A stretch of DNA of 64,000 nt from Cytophaga aurantiaca DSM 3654 (lineage in GTDB: Bacteria; Bacteroidota; Bacteroidia; Cytophagales; Cytophagaceae): positions 186,001 through 250,000 of the forward strand of contig NZ_KB903663.1 of assembly GCF_000379725.1 (NCBI RefSeq), read 5' to 3'. The notes under the pieces are model-generated. The model was not told where the DNA came from and ran no database searches. It saw only the letters and a list, made by a program, of their open reading frames with translations. This document shows positions 56,324 to 64,000 of this stretch, piece by piece. Positions within the stretch are counted from its first letter, which is position 1. Each line of letters starts with the position of its first letter. Made by a program: the position numbers and the translations under genes.

Positions 56324-59300
56324 ATGAAAAAAATTTTACTGGCTGTTATCATTTTTGTTAGTGCTATCACAGCATCTTATTCTCAATGCACACCGCCTAC
56401 GTCTGTAACAATTGTACCGTCTGTATCTATATGCGTAGGAGCAAATTTAATATTAACCGGTATAGTTACTCTGCCAACAACTCCACCAACAGGTGTATAT
56501 CAGTATACCTGGTATAAAGGAACATATAGTGCAGCAAATATTGTAGCTGGCCCATCTGAGTCATCTGAAATTTATTGGGACTTTATAAAAATAGGAGTTG
56601 CCTTAGCAGACGCTGGTACCTATACATTACGTGTGGAAGATTATACAGCACCTGGAGATAATGCATCTTGTTATAAAGAAGCAAGTGTTGTTGTAACGGT
56701 AAATCCGATCGTGCAACCATCCGTAACACTTTCAGCAGATAAAACCGCTATCTGTAATGGTGATGTTATAAAATTTACTGCAACGCCCACAAATGGAGGA
56801 ACGAATCCACCGTATCAATGGAAAAAAAATGGAATTACTATTGCAGGTGCAACAAATGCAACCTATACAACAACTTCAGCTCAAAACGGAGATAGCTATA
56901 CAGTAACATTAACAAGCGTTGATGCTTGTGCAAATCCAACTACAGTAACTTCCAATGCAATAATAATCACGGTTACACCTACAGTTCTACCGAGTGTAAC
57001 AATATCAGTATCTCCTAATACAACGATCTGTGCTGGTACAAGTGTAACATTTACAGCAACACCAACGAATGGAGGAACAACACCATTTTATCAATGGAAC
57101 AAAAATGGTGTTAATATATATGGTGCAACAAATGCTACCTATACAACGACTTCAGTTCAAAACGGAGATAGCTATACAGTAAGAATGACTAGCTATGCAA
57201 CTTGTCCAAGTCCTTCTACTGCAACATCATATGCAATCGTAATGACAGTAGCAACAGTGCTAACTCCTGCGGTAAGCATCACTGCAACACCGGCAGGAAC
57301 AATTTGTCCTGGAACAAGCGTAACCTTTACCGCGTCTCCGGGTAACGGAGGTACAGCACCAATGTATGAGTGGTTTATCGGAGGAACAAGCCAGGGAGTA
57401 ACTACATCAGCGGAGACCTTTACAAGTACAACCTTAGCAAACGGTGACCAAGTGAAAGTTGTCATGACAAGCAGCTCAGGTTGTGTTGCAGCGCCAGGTA
57501 CAGCAACTTCTAATACAATCACAACCACAGTGACTCAGGCAGCAACACCGACAGTTTCAATTTCTGCTGATAAATCAGCCATTTGCAGAAACGGTTCAGT
57601 AACCTTTACTGCAACACCTGGTAATGGTGGTGTTGTACCATTATATGAATGGTTTATAAATAATGTAAGTCAAGGTGGAGCAAATTCACCTTCAACATTC
57701 ACTACATCCGCTTTGACATCAAGCTCTGACGTAGTGAAAGTAATATTAACAAGTAGTGTTGCCTGCGCATCAGCACCAGGTACTGCATCTGCAACTAAAT
57801 CCATAACTATCAATACAGGTATTGATGCAGGCATCATCGGTTCTGATCAAACCATTTGCTACAATACAATTCCCGCAAAAATTATAGAAATAACTGCACC
57901 CGAAAATATTACAGGAACAGCAACCTATGAATGGGAAGCATCTTTAGATGGAATCTCTACATGGGTTTCAATACCAGGCGCAAGCGGTGCAACATATACA
58001 CCCACCGTTTCAATTACTTATGATGTTTTCATTCGGAGAGTAACAATAGATTCAGGTACACCGGCACCGTGTAATGTAGCAACAAGCAATACCGTACATA
58101 TTACCGTGCGTCCGCAATTGACAGCAGGAGTAATCAGCTCTGATGAAACATTATGTTCAGGATCAATTCCCTCGGCTATTACACAAACTGCTGCACCTGC
58201 AGGAGGCGACGGTACTTTTACATACTTATGGCAGGCAAAAACTTCAGGAGCATTTAGTATTATTGCTGGGGAAACGAATGCAACTTATACTCCATCTACT
58301 TTGACTGTGACAACACAATTTCAACGTGTAGAAACATCTGGTGCATGCGGCAGTGTTACAAGTAATGCAGTTACCAAAACAGTATCAAATGCTCCTGCAA
58401 CAATTCATATTGAAGACCCGGGACAAACATGTAATGGTGATATTGTTGTATTTAAATCAAAAGCAACCAATGCAGGTCTTACACCCACATACAATTGGTA
58501 TGTAAACGATGTTCTGATTGCTTCCACTTTATCCGGATTTACGACACCTCCATTTGAAGGATTTAAATCAGGAGATGAAGTATATGCGGAAGTACTATCC
58601 AGTAATACATGTGCAACAACGAGTCCGGCAATTTCAAATAAAATTACAGTTGATTTAATTCCATGTACTATATCAAATTCAATATATACAACAACAAATA
58701 TTGACGTTCTTCTGCAAAATTACACATCCAATAGTATTCCAAGCGTAACGGACTATACATACTTATGGTGGATCACACATGAGACGTTTATAGCTTTCGT
58801 GATCACCGGCCCGAATCCAATAACACCCGGACAACAAAGTGCGACGTATAGTGTACCTGATCAAACTGATATTACCTATCAATGGTCTGTTACGGGAGGC
58901 ACCATTGTAAGCGGACAAAATACAAACAGCGTAACGGTTGATTGGGATAATGCAGTTTCTTCTGCGACTGCAAGAACTACTTCTATTGAGTATTCAATTT
59001 CTGTAACAGAAACCAATCAAGCCAATCAAAGCAAAACCGCTACGTTAGATTTGACCACACGTACAACAGGTGTTACAAAAACACAAGCTCAAGCAGGCAT
59101 TACATTATTTCCAAATCCTACAACAGGATCGTTCAACATTGAAATGCCTGAAAGCGGTATGGATGTATCGTATGAAGTGCTTGATTTAACAGGGCTTTCA
59201 GTAGCAAGCGGTACATTTACTTCTACGGGAAGTAATCAAAACATTGATGCGAGTTTTGGTGCTGGTATGTATCAGGTAATTTTAAAATATGATAATGTTG

Positions 59301-59332
59301 TTACCTGTGTGCGTTTGAGTAAAATTCAATAA
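56324..59332 (+). CDS. T9SS type A surface protein with Ig/PKD-like modules (paralogue 2)
   Basis: 1002 residues. Signal peptide KKILLAVIIFVSAI ending SYSQC. Modules repeat the pattern TICPGTSVTFTASPGNGG and YEWFIGGTSQG. The final 78 residues (FPNPTTGSFNIEMPESGMD, VRLSKIQ) are almost the same as in the preceding paralogue, so both are type A T9SS cargo. The 60-nt leader before the ATG is also conserved with paralogue 1 (GGTTACCTTT.., ..CATTAACT..). Tandem duplication followed by divergence of the middle modules is inferred. Adhesion is the likely function. Confidence 0.9.
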   Translation: MKKILLAVIIFVSAITASYSQCTPPTSVTIVPSVSICVGANLILTGIVTLPTTPPTGVYQYTWYKGTYSAANIVAGPSESSEIYWDFIKIGVALADAGTYTLRVEDYTAPGDNASCYKEASVVVTVNPIVQPSVTLSADKTAICNGDVIKFTATPTNGGTNPPYQWKKNGITIAGATNATYTTTSAQNGDSYTVTLTSVDACANPTTVTSNAIIITVTPTVLPSVTISVSPNTTICAGTSVTFTATPTNGGTTPFYQWNKNGVNIYGATNATYTTTSVQNGDSYTVRMTSYATCPSPSTATSYAIVMTVATVLTPAVSITATPAGTICPGTSVTFTASPGNGGTAPMYEWFIGGTSQGVTTSAETFTSTTLANGDQVKVVMTSSSGCVAAPGTATSNTITTTVTQAATPTVSISADKSAICRNGSVTFTATPGNGGVVPLYEWFINNVSQGGANSPSTFTTSALTSSSDVVKVILTSSVACASAPGTASATKSITINTGIDAGIIGSDQTICYNTIPAKIIEITAPENITGTATYEWEASLDGISTWVSIPGASGATYTPTVSITYDVFIRRVTIDSGTPAPCNVATSNTVHITVRPQLTAGVISSDETLCSGSIPSAITQTAAPAGGDGTFTYLWQAKTSGAFSIIAGETNATYTPSTLTVTTQFQRVETSGACGSVTSNAVTKTVSNAPATIHIEDPGQTCNGDIVVFKSKATNAGLTPTYNWYVNDVLIASTLSGFTTPPFEGFKSGDEVYAEVLSSNTCATTSPAISNKITVDLIPCTISNSIYTTTNIDVLLQNYTSNSIPSVTDYTYLWWITHETFIAFVITGPNPITPGQQSATYSVPDQTDITYQWSVTGGTIVSGQNTNSVTVDWDNAVSSATARTTSIEYSISVTETNQANQSKTATLDLTTRTTGVTKTQAQAGITLFPNPTTGSFNIEMPESGMDVSYEVLDLTGLSVASGTFTSTGSNQNIDASFGAGMYQVILKYDNVVTCVRLSKIQ

Positions 59333-59349
59333 ATTTTTTCCTTATAAAT

Positions 59350-59395
59350 AAGAGCCGTATTGATCCCGATAGCTATCGGGATCAATACGGCTCTT
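59350..59395. terminator. Bidirectional intrinsic terminator with CCCGATAGCTATCGGG core
   Basis: A perfect 46-nt palindrome (59350-59395) between the convergent surface protein and the 187-residue hypothetical. It shares its core with the floA terminator at 27116-27157. Confidence 0.92.
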
Positions 59396-59447
59396 TTATT
59401 TTATTAAAATATCTTCAACAGAGTAAAGATCTGATCTCTTCTTCTAT

Positions 59448-60011
59448 CTACCCTGCAGTTAAATATATTTTCGAGATTCCTTTATTTTTATAACATTCAA
59501 TCCGTTTGATAAGATTCCTAAGGTGTTCCAGTATTCTTCCACTCTTAAAATAATCATTCCATGGATTCGGATTTTCTTCCTGTTCCTTTTTATCTTCTTC
59601 CAGCTGCTGAAAAATCTCATTTGCCATAGCCACACCCATCTGATTGATAAACGTTTCTTTTACTTCATCCGGAAAATCCATTATCTCATCATATGCTTTG
59701 TAGGATATTTTTTCACAAACATTTCTATCTTCTTCTATTTTATTAAAAAAAGCTTGTGCAACATTCAATAAGAATACTGTGTCCTGTGTATTCTCATCAA
59801 TATACTCTTGTGCTACTTCATCGTTGGTGTACACCAATTTCGTGAGCGGAGTCAAATCAATATTGTAGTATTCTCCTGCTTTTTTAAGAACAGATATTTC
59901 TCCAAAATTATCGTAACTGCAAACAAACGTGTGAAATTCTCTTTCAATGAAAAAGTAACAATCATCATTTACTTGTGCTTCATCTGAGTGAACACCGATA
60001 TTAAACCCCAT
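59448..60011 (-). CDS. Hypothetical acidic cytoplasmic protein
   Basis: 187 residues, no leader or membrane helix, strongly acidic (a run NIFQQLEEDKKEQEENPNPW near residue 130). The start VHSDEAQVNDDCYFFIEREF suggests a small alpha/beta fold, but I cannot assign a family. It is the last gene of a three-gene minus-strand group (AraC regulator, DUF983 protein, this gene; gaps 20 and 6 nt). Confidence 0.7.
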   Translation of the reverse strand: MGFNIGVHSDEAQVNDDCYFFIEREFHTFVCSYDNFGEISVLKKAGEYYNIDLTPLTKLVYTNDEVAQEYIDENTQDTVFLLNVAQAFFNKIEEDRNVCEKISYKAYDEIMDFPDEVKETFINQMGVAMANEIFQQLEEDKKEQEENPNPWNDYFKSGRILEHLRNLIKRIECYKNKGISKIYLTAG

Positions 60012-60017
60012 ACTATA

Positions 60018-60422
60018 TTAAATGTTTGATCTAGCATCTGTAGCATTACACTTCGCTGCTTCTGCATCATACTTTACAAACAGATATAAATAACAGGCTC
60101 TGGAAAGTCTAAAGAAATACGGTGATATCATAACGATCAGCAGTATAAAGAATATCAGAAATTCCATATACGGCAAGTCCAGTAATACTGTAAATAGAAA
60201 CATTGGTACAAACAATGCTACATATAAGGCATAACTAAAATACATAGCTCCGTAATAAAAGCCTGTTTCTGGTTCCATCAATTGACCGCAGCATGTACAC
60301 TTCTCAGGCATCAAATGTGAAGTCTTCCAAATGAACATGTTTGAATGGGTGAACATATTTCCTTTATGACATCTCGGACATTTTAAGGTTGCTAATGCGA
60401 ATGCTGTTTTTGCCGCGTTCAT
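60018..60422 (-). CDS. DUF983 membrane protein with zinc-ribbon-like motif
   Basis: 134 residues. CPRCHKGNMF at residues 15-24 and KCTCCGQ near 41-47 form a likely zinc ribbon, followed by two membrane helices (YALYVALFVPMFLFTVLLD and LIFFILLIVMISPYFF). This is the DUF983 layout. Function is not established. It lies between the AraC regulator and the acidic hypothetical in one operon. Confidence 0.9.
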   Translation of the reverse strand: MNAAKTAFALATLKCPRCHKGNMFTHSNMFIWKTSHLMPEKCTCCGQLMEPETGFYYGAMYFSYALYVALFVPMFLFTVLLDLPYMEFLIFFILLIVMISPYFFRLSRACYLYLFVKYDAEAAKCNATDARSNI

Positions 60423-60442
60423 AACTCTTTTTGTTTATATAC

Positions 60443-61312
60443 TTAATGAGATTTTTTTCTGAATTCTTCCGGTGTAACTCCAACCTGTTTTTTGAAAAAC
60501 TTACTGAAGTAGGAATTGTCCTTGAAATTCAATTCATATGCAATTTCTGAAATGTTGATGTGTTGATTGATCAGCATACGTTTCGCTTCCAGTATCACTC
60601 TGTTCCGTATCAACTCTCCTGCTGCAATACCAGTGTAGTCTTTGCATAAGCCATTCAGATGATTCGGTGTAACATATAACAACTCTGCATACTCCATCGG
60701 AAGTTTCAGCTTTTTATAATTCTTTTCAATTAATTTTTGAAAATTTTTAAGCAATGCATAATTGTAATTTGTTGTATCAAGTGTATGCTCTTCGCTTTTT
60801 TTCTGTTCGATCGTAATAAAGATCTTCAACAGCAATACACGTATCATATCCCAGCGATGATCATGCAATACATTTGCCTGCTCAACTAGTTCTTCAAATA
60901 TTGCTTGTACCGCGCGCGCCTTTTCTTCCATTAAATTCAGCACACCATCTTTCGTGTTTCCTGCAAAAAAAGAAAAGGTTTCTATGTATTCCGGCCTCAG
61001 CAAAAACGACTGGAAAAACGCAGTGGAGAAATTTACCACATACCCTTCTACTTCACCTTCAAACTCCCAGGTGTGTACTTGTCCAGGGATCATAAAGTAG
61101 ATCTGATCTTGCTGAACATTGAAACGATCAAAATCAATGGAATGAGAACCTCCTCCTTTTGTAAAAAAGATGAGATGGTAAAAGCTATGACGATGCGGAA
61201 AATGCAAATTGGAATATTGTAAAAAATATTCAGACAGCCTGCTTATTAAGATGTCATCTTCCTTATTTTCAGAAAGTGTACATATGTCGAATATAGGTAT
61301 CTGCTTTTGCAT
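60443..61312 (-). CDS. AraC-family transcriptional regulator
   Basis: 289 residues. The N-terminal cupin-like sensing domain (about 25-130; PHRHSFYHLIFFTKGGGSH) is followed by two helix-turn-helix units in the C-terminal 100 residues (ISEIAYELNFKDNSYFSKFF, VGVTPEEFRKKS). It should bind DNA near its own operon and respond to a small ligand. The upstream stretch to the twin repeats is a likely regulatory region, although no operator can be identified. Confidence 0.93.
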   Translation of the reverse strand: MQKQIPIFDICTLSENKEDDILISRLSEYFLQYSNLHFPHRHSFYHLIFFTKGGGSHSIDFDRFNVQQDQIYFMIPGQVHTWEFEGEVEGYVVNFSTAFFQSFLLRPEYIETFSFFAGNTKDGVLNLMEEKARAVQAIFEELVEQANVLHDHRWDMIRVLLLKIFITIEQKKSEEHTLDTTNYNYALLKNFQKLIEKNYKKLKLPMEYAELLYVTPNHLNGLCKDYTGIAAGELIRNRVILEAKRMLINQHINISEIAYELNFKDNSYFSKFFKKQVGVTPEEFRKKSH

Positions 61313-61487
61313 AACAATACAAATATACGATATACAATAGCCAGTTTATGGTAGTTTATCTCCTTTTAATGGTAATTTTTACTTATTGGGAAATTTATAG
61401 CGGTTAACAGAAAAGAATAAATAAGAACTTTTGTATTCGTGTGTAACAACTATTGAATTTAAAAAATGGTAGCCCTATAAAACAAAA

Positions 61488-61550
61488 GTTGGCTGTAACA
61501 TGTATTTTCTAAAGACTAAATCTCGAAATATACGAATGCTTACAGCCAAC
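61488..61550. repeat. Twin hairpin repeat, copy 1
   Basis: 63 nt bounded by GTTGGCTGTA and its inverse TACAGCCAAC. Inside, TTTC pairs with GAAA and AGA-CTAAA-TCT forms an apical hairpin. On the minus strand it is followed by TTTTGTTTT, so it could be a terminator. Confidence 0.7.
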
Positions 61551-61597
61551 AAAATTTTACTTAATTAAGAAGGGACATTTTCCCTTAAGTGATAAAA

Positions 61598-61658
61598 GTT
61601 GGCTGTAACACGCATTTTCGACGGACTAAATCCTGAAATATAGATGTCTACAGCCAAC
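61598..61658. repeat. Twin hairpin repeat, copy 2
   Basis: 61 nt with the same GTTGGCTGTA / TACAGCCAAC ends and inner pattern, but the apical stem is GGA-CTAAA-TCC, a compensatory change from copy 1. It starts 21 nt after the ACBP stop on the minus strand. Confidence 0.7.
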
Positions 61659-61679
61659 AAACTCTTTATATGAAGCAGC

Positions 61680-61928
61680 TTATTTTCCTAAGCTCGCAAC
61701 TAAATCTATATATTTTTGCATTGCAACTTCTTTGCTGATTCCTTTTAATCCTTCCCAGGCATTGTATTTGGCAATGGCCGGAAAATCAAAGAAATTGGTT
61801 GGCTTTTCAACATTCACATCTCCTTCAGTAGCCTGTTTATAAAGACTATACAGTGATAGCAAATTCTCATTGGATTGAGAGGGTAATAATTTCGATGCTA
61901 TTACCGCTTTTTCAAATAACTCCTGCAT
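61680..61928 (-). CDS. Acyl-CoA-binding protein
   Basis: 82 residues, the usual ACBP size. Four helices are suggested; the ligand-binding signature is seen in LSLYSLYKQATEGD and KYNAWEGLKGISKEVAMQKYI. ACBP binds medium and long acyl-CoA esters in the cytoplasm. It is common in eukaryotes and found in some Bacteroidota. It is followed (minus strand) by the twin hairpin repeats and is divergent from the THUMP methyltransferase gene. Confidence 0.93.
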   Translation of the reverse strand: MQELFEKAVIASKLLPSQSNENLLSLYSLYKQATEGDVNVEKPTNFFDFPAIAKYNAWEGLKGISKEVAMQKYIDLVASLGK

Positions 61929-62027
61929 AGTTACGAAAATTGTTTTATTTAATGAAATAATTGTATTAATATTCTATATACTGAATTGTACGGAAGAAGT
62001 CTTGAAAGAGTTTACATTTTAAAAGGG

Positions 62028-62035
62028 TATCTTTG
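62028..62035 (+). promoter_or_regulatory. -7 box (TATCTTTG) ahead of the THUMP methyltransferase
   Basis: TATCTTTG fits TAnnTTTG, with a TTG at 62002-62004 as a possible -33 (23-nt spacer). It supports the TTG start at 62055 rather than the open frame further upstream. Confidence 0.5.
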
Positions 62036-62054
62036 TTTATTAATCGAAATAAAT

Positions 62055-63239
62055 TTGAAAACGTCCATATTTGAGCAATCAAGCGATATTTTAATCACTT
62101 GCGCCCCGGATTTAAGTCCGCTGACAGCTAGAGAAATAGCTCAGCTTTCCATTCCGATCAAAAAAATACTTATCCACGGTATCGTGGTTGAGGGTACTGC
62201 ACAGACTGCAATGTACCTGTGCATGCATTTACGGACAGCCAATAAGGTACTTTTTTTACTAAAAGAAGCTCAGGCTGATACACCGGAAGATTTGTATCGC
62301 GTTACGAAAAAAATTAACTGGGATAACTATTTTTCAAATACATCTTACTTCAGCATCGATTCGTTTGTGCAAAACAGTACCATTCGTGATACGCGTTTTG
62401 CCAATGTAAAATGCAAAGATGCCATTGCAGATTACTTTGTTGAAAAAACAGGAACACGCCCTGACTCGGGGCCTCTGCGCGATAAGGTTGTAATCTTTTT
62501 ATATTGGAAAGAGAGTAGCTTATCTATTTATTTAGATCTATCCGGCGAACCGATCTCCAGACACGGCTATAGAGTAAATCCATGGAAAGCCCCAATGGCG
62601 GAGCCTCTGGCTGCAGGTGTTGTAATTACATCTGAATGGAATCCGGAAACACCGTTTATAAATCCGATGTGCGGCAGCGGTACATTAGCTATTGAAGCAG
62701 CATTGATCGGTATCAATAAAATCCCTGGACTGATTAGAAATGAATATGCCTTCCAGCATATACATGGCTACGACGAAGCCACATGGCACACCATGAAAAA
62801 GATGGCGATGCACCAAGTGAAGTCTTCGTTGCCATTTAAAATCATTGCATCCGATCACGATCAACGTGCACTAGACGCAGCCAAAGGCAATGCGGAGATT
62901 GCAGGTGTAGATCATCTGATCGATTTTGTGCTAAGCGATTTTCAGGATACGCCAATAGAAGCAGATCAGGAAGGCGTTGTTATATTGAATCCCGAATACG
63001 GTGAACGCCTTGGAGATGAGGAATCATTGGTATTAACCTATAAAGAAATCGGAGATTTCTTTAAACAAAAATGTGGCGGTTATAAAGGATTTGTGTTTAC
63101 AGGTAATCTCGAATTAGCAAAACGCATCGGACTAAAACCAAAACGAAAAATAAAATTCTTCAGTGCTAAAATTGAATGCCGATTGATGCAGTATGAATTG
63201 TACTCGGGTACAAAGCGTGTGGTCTTTAAAACTGAATAA
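62055..63239 (+). CDS. THUMP-domain SAM-dependent RNA methyltransferase
   Basis: About 394 residues from TTG 62055; no ATG lies before the conserved N-terminal core, and a -7 box at 62028 argues against the earlier TTG at 61986. An N-terminal THUMP domain (about 1-140, RDTRFANVKCKDAIADYFVE) binds RNA. The methyltransferase domain has NPMCGSGTLAIEAALI (motif I) and, in place of NPPY, LNPEYGERLGD (motif IV). This group modifies guanine N2 in 23S rRNA or tRNA in RlmL-like proteins. The NPEY variant is noted; the exact target cannot be assigned. Confidence 0.9.
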   Translation: MKTSIFEQSSDILITCAPDLSPLTAREIAQLSIPIKKILIHGIVVEGTAQTAMYLCMHLRTANKVLFLLKEAQADTPEDLYRVTKKINWDNYFSNTSYFSIDSFVQNSTIRDTRFANVKCKDAIADYFVEKTGTRPDSGPLRDKVVIFLYWKESSLSIYLDLSGEPISRHGYRVNPWKAPMAEPLAAGVVITSEWNPETPFINPMCGSGTLAIEAALIGINKIPGLIRNEYAFQHIHGYDEATWHTMKKMAMHQVKSSLPFKIIASDHDQRALDAAKGNAEIAGVDHLIDFVLSDFQDTPIEADQEGVVILNPEYGERLGDEESLVLTYKEIGDFFKQKCGGYKGFVFTGNLELAKRIGLKPKRKIKFFSAKIECRLMQYELYSGTKRVVFKTE

Positions 63240-63335
63240 GTAATAGGTTTTAAGTAATCAGTTTTAAGATTGTTCGACGTTGCTTTGTAGTTAGAGCTTT
63301 CTTAAAACTTATTACCTATAACTTTAAACCTACAA
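63239..63335. repeat. Degenerate inverted repeat between convergent genes
   Basis: GTAATAGGTTTTAAGTAATCAGTTTTAAG on the left resembles the inverse of CTTAAAACTTATTACC and following bases on the right. It may act as a weak terminator or be a decayed intergenic repeat. Confidence 0.45.
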
Positions 63336-63806
63336 ATCCGTCCAATTACGAAACAAAGCCACCTGCCCTACTTTATTCTTCGCTTCATCGGGTAAATTCC
63401 AAAGCAACACTTTTTCTATTTTGAATCGTTGTCCATCAGAGGAAATCCGTATCCCTTCGTAATTATCTATATATCCTTTTTCCGCGGCTTCATTTAACAG
63501 GCGCTGTCTTTCTTCTGCCCGTTCCGGTTCAGCAGAAAGGCGCGATGGTAACGCTGTAAATTCTTGCCAGCTAAGATTCCACAACTGTTGTGCTGTAAGG
63601 TTCGCATAATTAAAAACGGGATCAGTCTGTATGCCATGAGAAACAACTACATAGGGTGCATGATACAATAAATACGAACGGTATTCATCTGAATACTGCG
63701 CATCAAATAAGTGTATTCCGGTTATCTGTTCATAGCTTGTTAAAATCCTTCTACTGTGCTGAATGACATCGGATGCCAACCAATATGGAATTATATTTTT
63801 TTGCAT
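63330..63806 (-). CDS. MEKHLA domain protein
   Basis: 158 residues, all one PAS-like MEKHLA domain. Diagnostic stretches are APYVVVSHGIQTDPVFNYAN, AQQLWNLSWQEFTALPSRLS and EGIRISSDGQRFKIEK, followed by ALFRNW. In plants the domain ends HD-ZIP III transcription factors; bacterial stand-alone copies are of unknown function, possibly sensing. It converges with the THUMP gene and is divergent from the lnt-like gene. Confidence 0.92.
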   Translation of the reverse strand: MQKNIIPYWLASDVIQHSRRILTSYEQITGIHLFDAQYSDEYRSYLLYHAPYVVVSHGIQTDPVFNYANLTAQQLWNLSWQEFTALPSRLSAEPERAEERQRLLNEAAEKGYIDNYEGIRISSDGQRFKIEKVLLWNLPDEAKNKVGQVALFRNWTDL

Positions 63807-63866
63807 ATTAATCTTTTATTACCTTTCCGTAGCAGAATAAAAACACACACCTGATTTGTTAACTTC

Positions 63867-64000
63867 ATGCAAGTTATGTCTAAAATGTTGTATCAACAAT
63901 TTCTAAAAATACCTCTCCTTGCTTTTTCACTAATAAGTGGAATTCTGTTAATTATTGTCTGGCCAACATCTTCCTTTGCTCTGCTCGCCTTTATTGCATT
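63867..64000 (+). CDS. lnt: Probable apolipoprotein N-acyltransferase, N-terminal part (runs off the window)
   Basis: An open frame from ATG 63867 (or 63876) reads LLAFSLISGILLIIVWPTS then SFALLAFIA to the right edge. The SGxLL..WP...LLAFIA pattern is typical of the first membrane segments of Lnt, which adds the N-acyl chain to lipoproteins. Only about 44 residues are visible, so the assignment is tentative. Confidence 0.5.
   Translation, partial: MQVMSKMLYQQFLKIPLLAFSLISGILLIIVWPTSSFALLAFIA

Noticed and set aside
61986-62054. Earlier TTG start of the THUMP methyltransferase
   Set aside because: The -7 box TATCTTTG lies inside this stretch, so transcription probably starts after it.
1-64000. 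tRNA, rRNA, riboswitch, phage or IS elements
   Set aside because: Looked for and not seen; no transposase, integrase or cloverleaf-like segment could be supported by eye.

Overview
The window looks like a chromosomal segment of a free-living, AT-rich Bacteroidota bacterium of the Cytophaga type. Evidence: the type IX secretion (T9SS) proteins PorU and PorV; several very large exported proteins ending in T9SS type A or type B sorting domains; Bacteroidota-style -7 boxes (TAnnTTTG) ahead of housekeeping genes; and families common in that phylum (DUF1599, DUF983, YtxJ, CcmD-family, GxxExxY, a folP-cdaA pair, NfeD-FloA). The gene set and styling resemble Cytophaga hutchinsonii, but the species cannot be proved from the sequence alone. 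No rRNA, tRNA, CRISPR array, prophage or intact insertion sequence was seen.

Layout. 1-4.4 kb: end of a 2-oxoacid dehydrogenase E1 gene, a three-gene unit (lipoprotein, basic YxGD-repeat protein, YtxJ), OsmC, a barrel-like protein and lipA. 4.4-10.3 kb: membrane protein and methyltransferase, then a single-domain response regulator and two PAS histidine kinases. 10.4-11.9 kb: panB and an RluA-type pseudouridine synthase. 12.0-18.2 kb: one 2058-residue T9SS type B surface protein with a beta-helix and six near-identical 93-residue repeats. 18.6-27.1 kb: housekeeping block (cdaA, folP, DUF1599, an OppB-like permease, aroK, a T9SS-tailed thioredoxin, proS, nfeD, floA). 27.2-32.6 kb: NylB-like hydrolase, a propeller/barrel outer-membrane protein and a FAD oxidoreductase.

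32.7-41.5 kb: metallo-hydrolase, pssA, porU, porV, a non-catalytic M16 homologue and a PhyH-family oxygenase, tightly packed on one strand. 41.7-44.8 kb: ECF sigma factor, peroxiredoxin-like protein and a type B cargo protein. 44.8-45.5 kb: a frameshifted GxxExxY gene between two copies of a palindromic repeat. 45.5-46.7 kb: two hypotheticals. 46.9-51.9 kb: cytochrome c maturation genes ccmB-C-D-E-F with a duplicated ccmE/ccmF junction. 52.2 kb: pheS. 53.4-59.3 kb: two tandem paralogous type A surface proteins. 59.4-64 kb: a small AraC operon, twin structured repeats, an acyl-CoA-binding protein, a THUMP methyltransferase, a MEKHLA protein and the probable start of lnt.

How it fits together: PorU (sortase-like protease) and PorV (shuttle) process and anchor proteins carrying the sorting domains seen here. 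The five cargo proteins in this window are therefore predicted substrates of the machinery encoded in the same window. The strongest leads for something undescribed are the GxxExxY repeat cassette (44796-45512), the twin hairpin repeats (61488-61658), the basic YxGD-repeat operon (286-1896), and the propeller/barrel protein with a dead peptidase-like domain (28387-31518).
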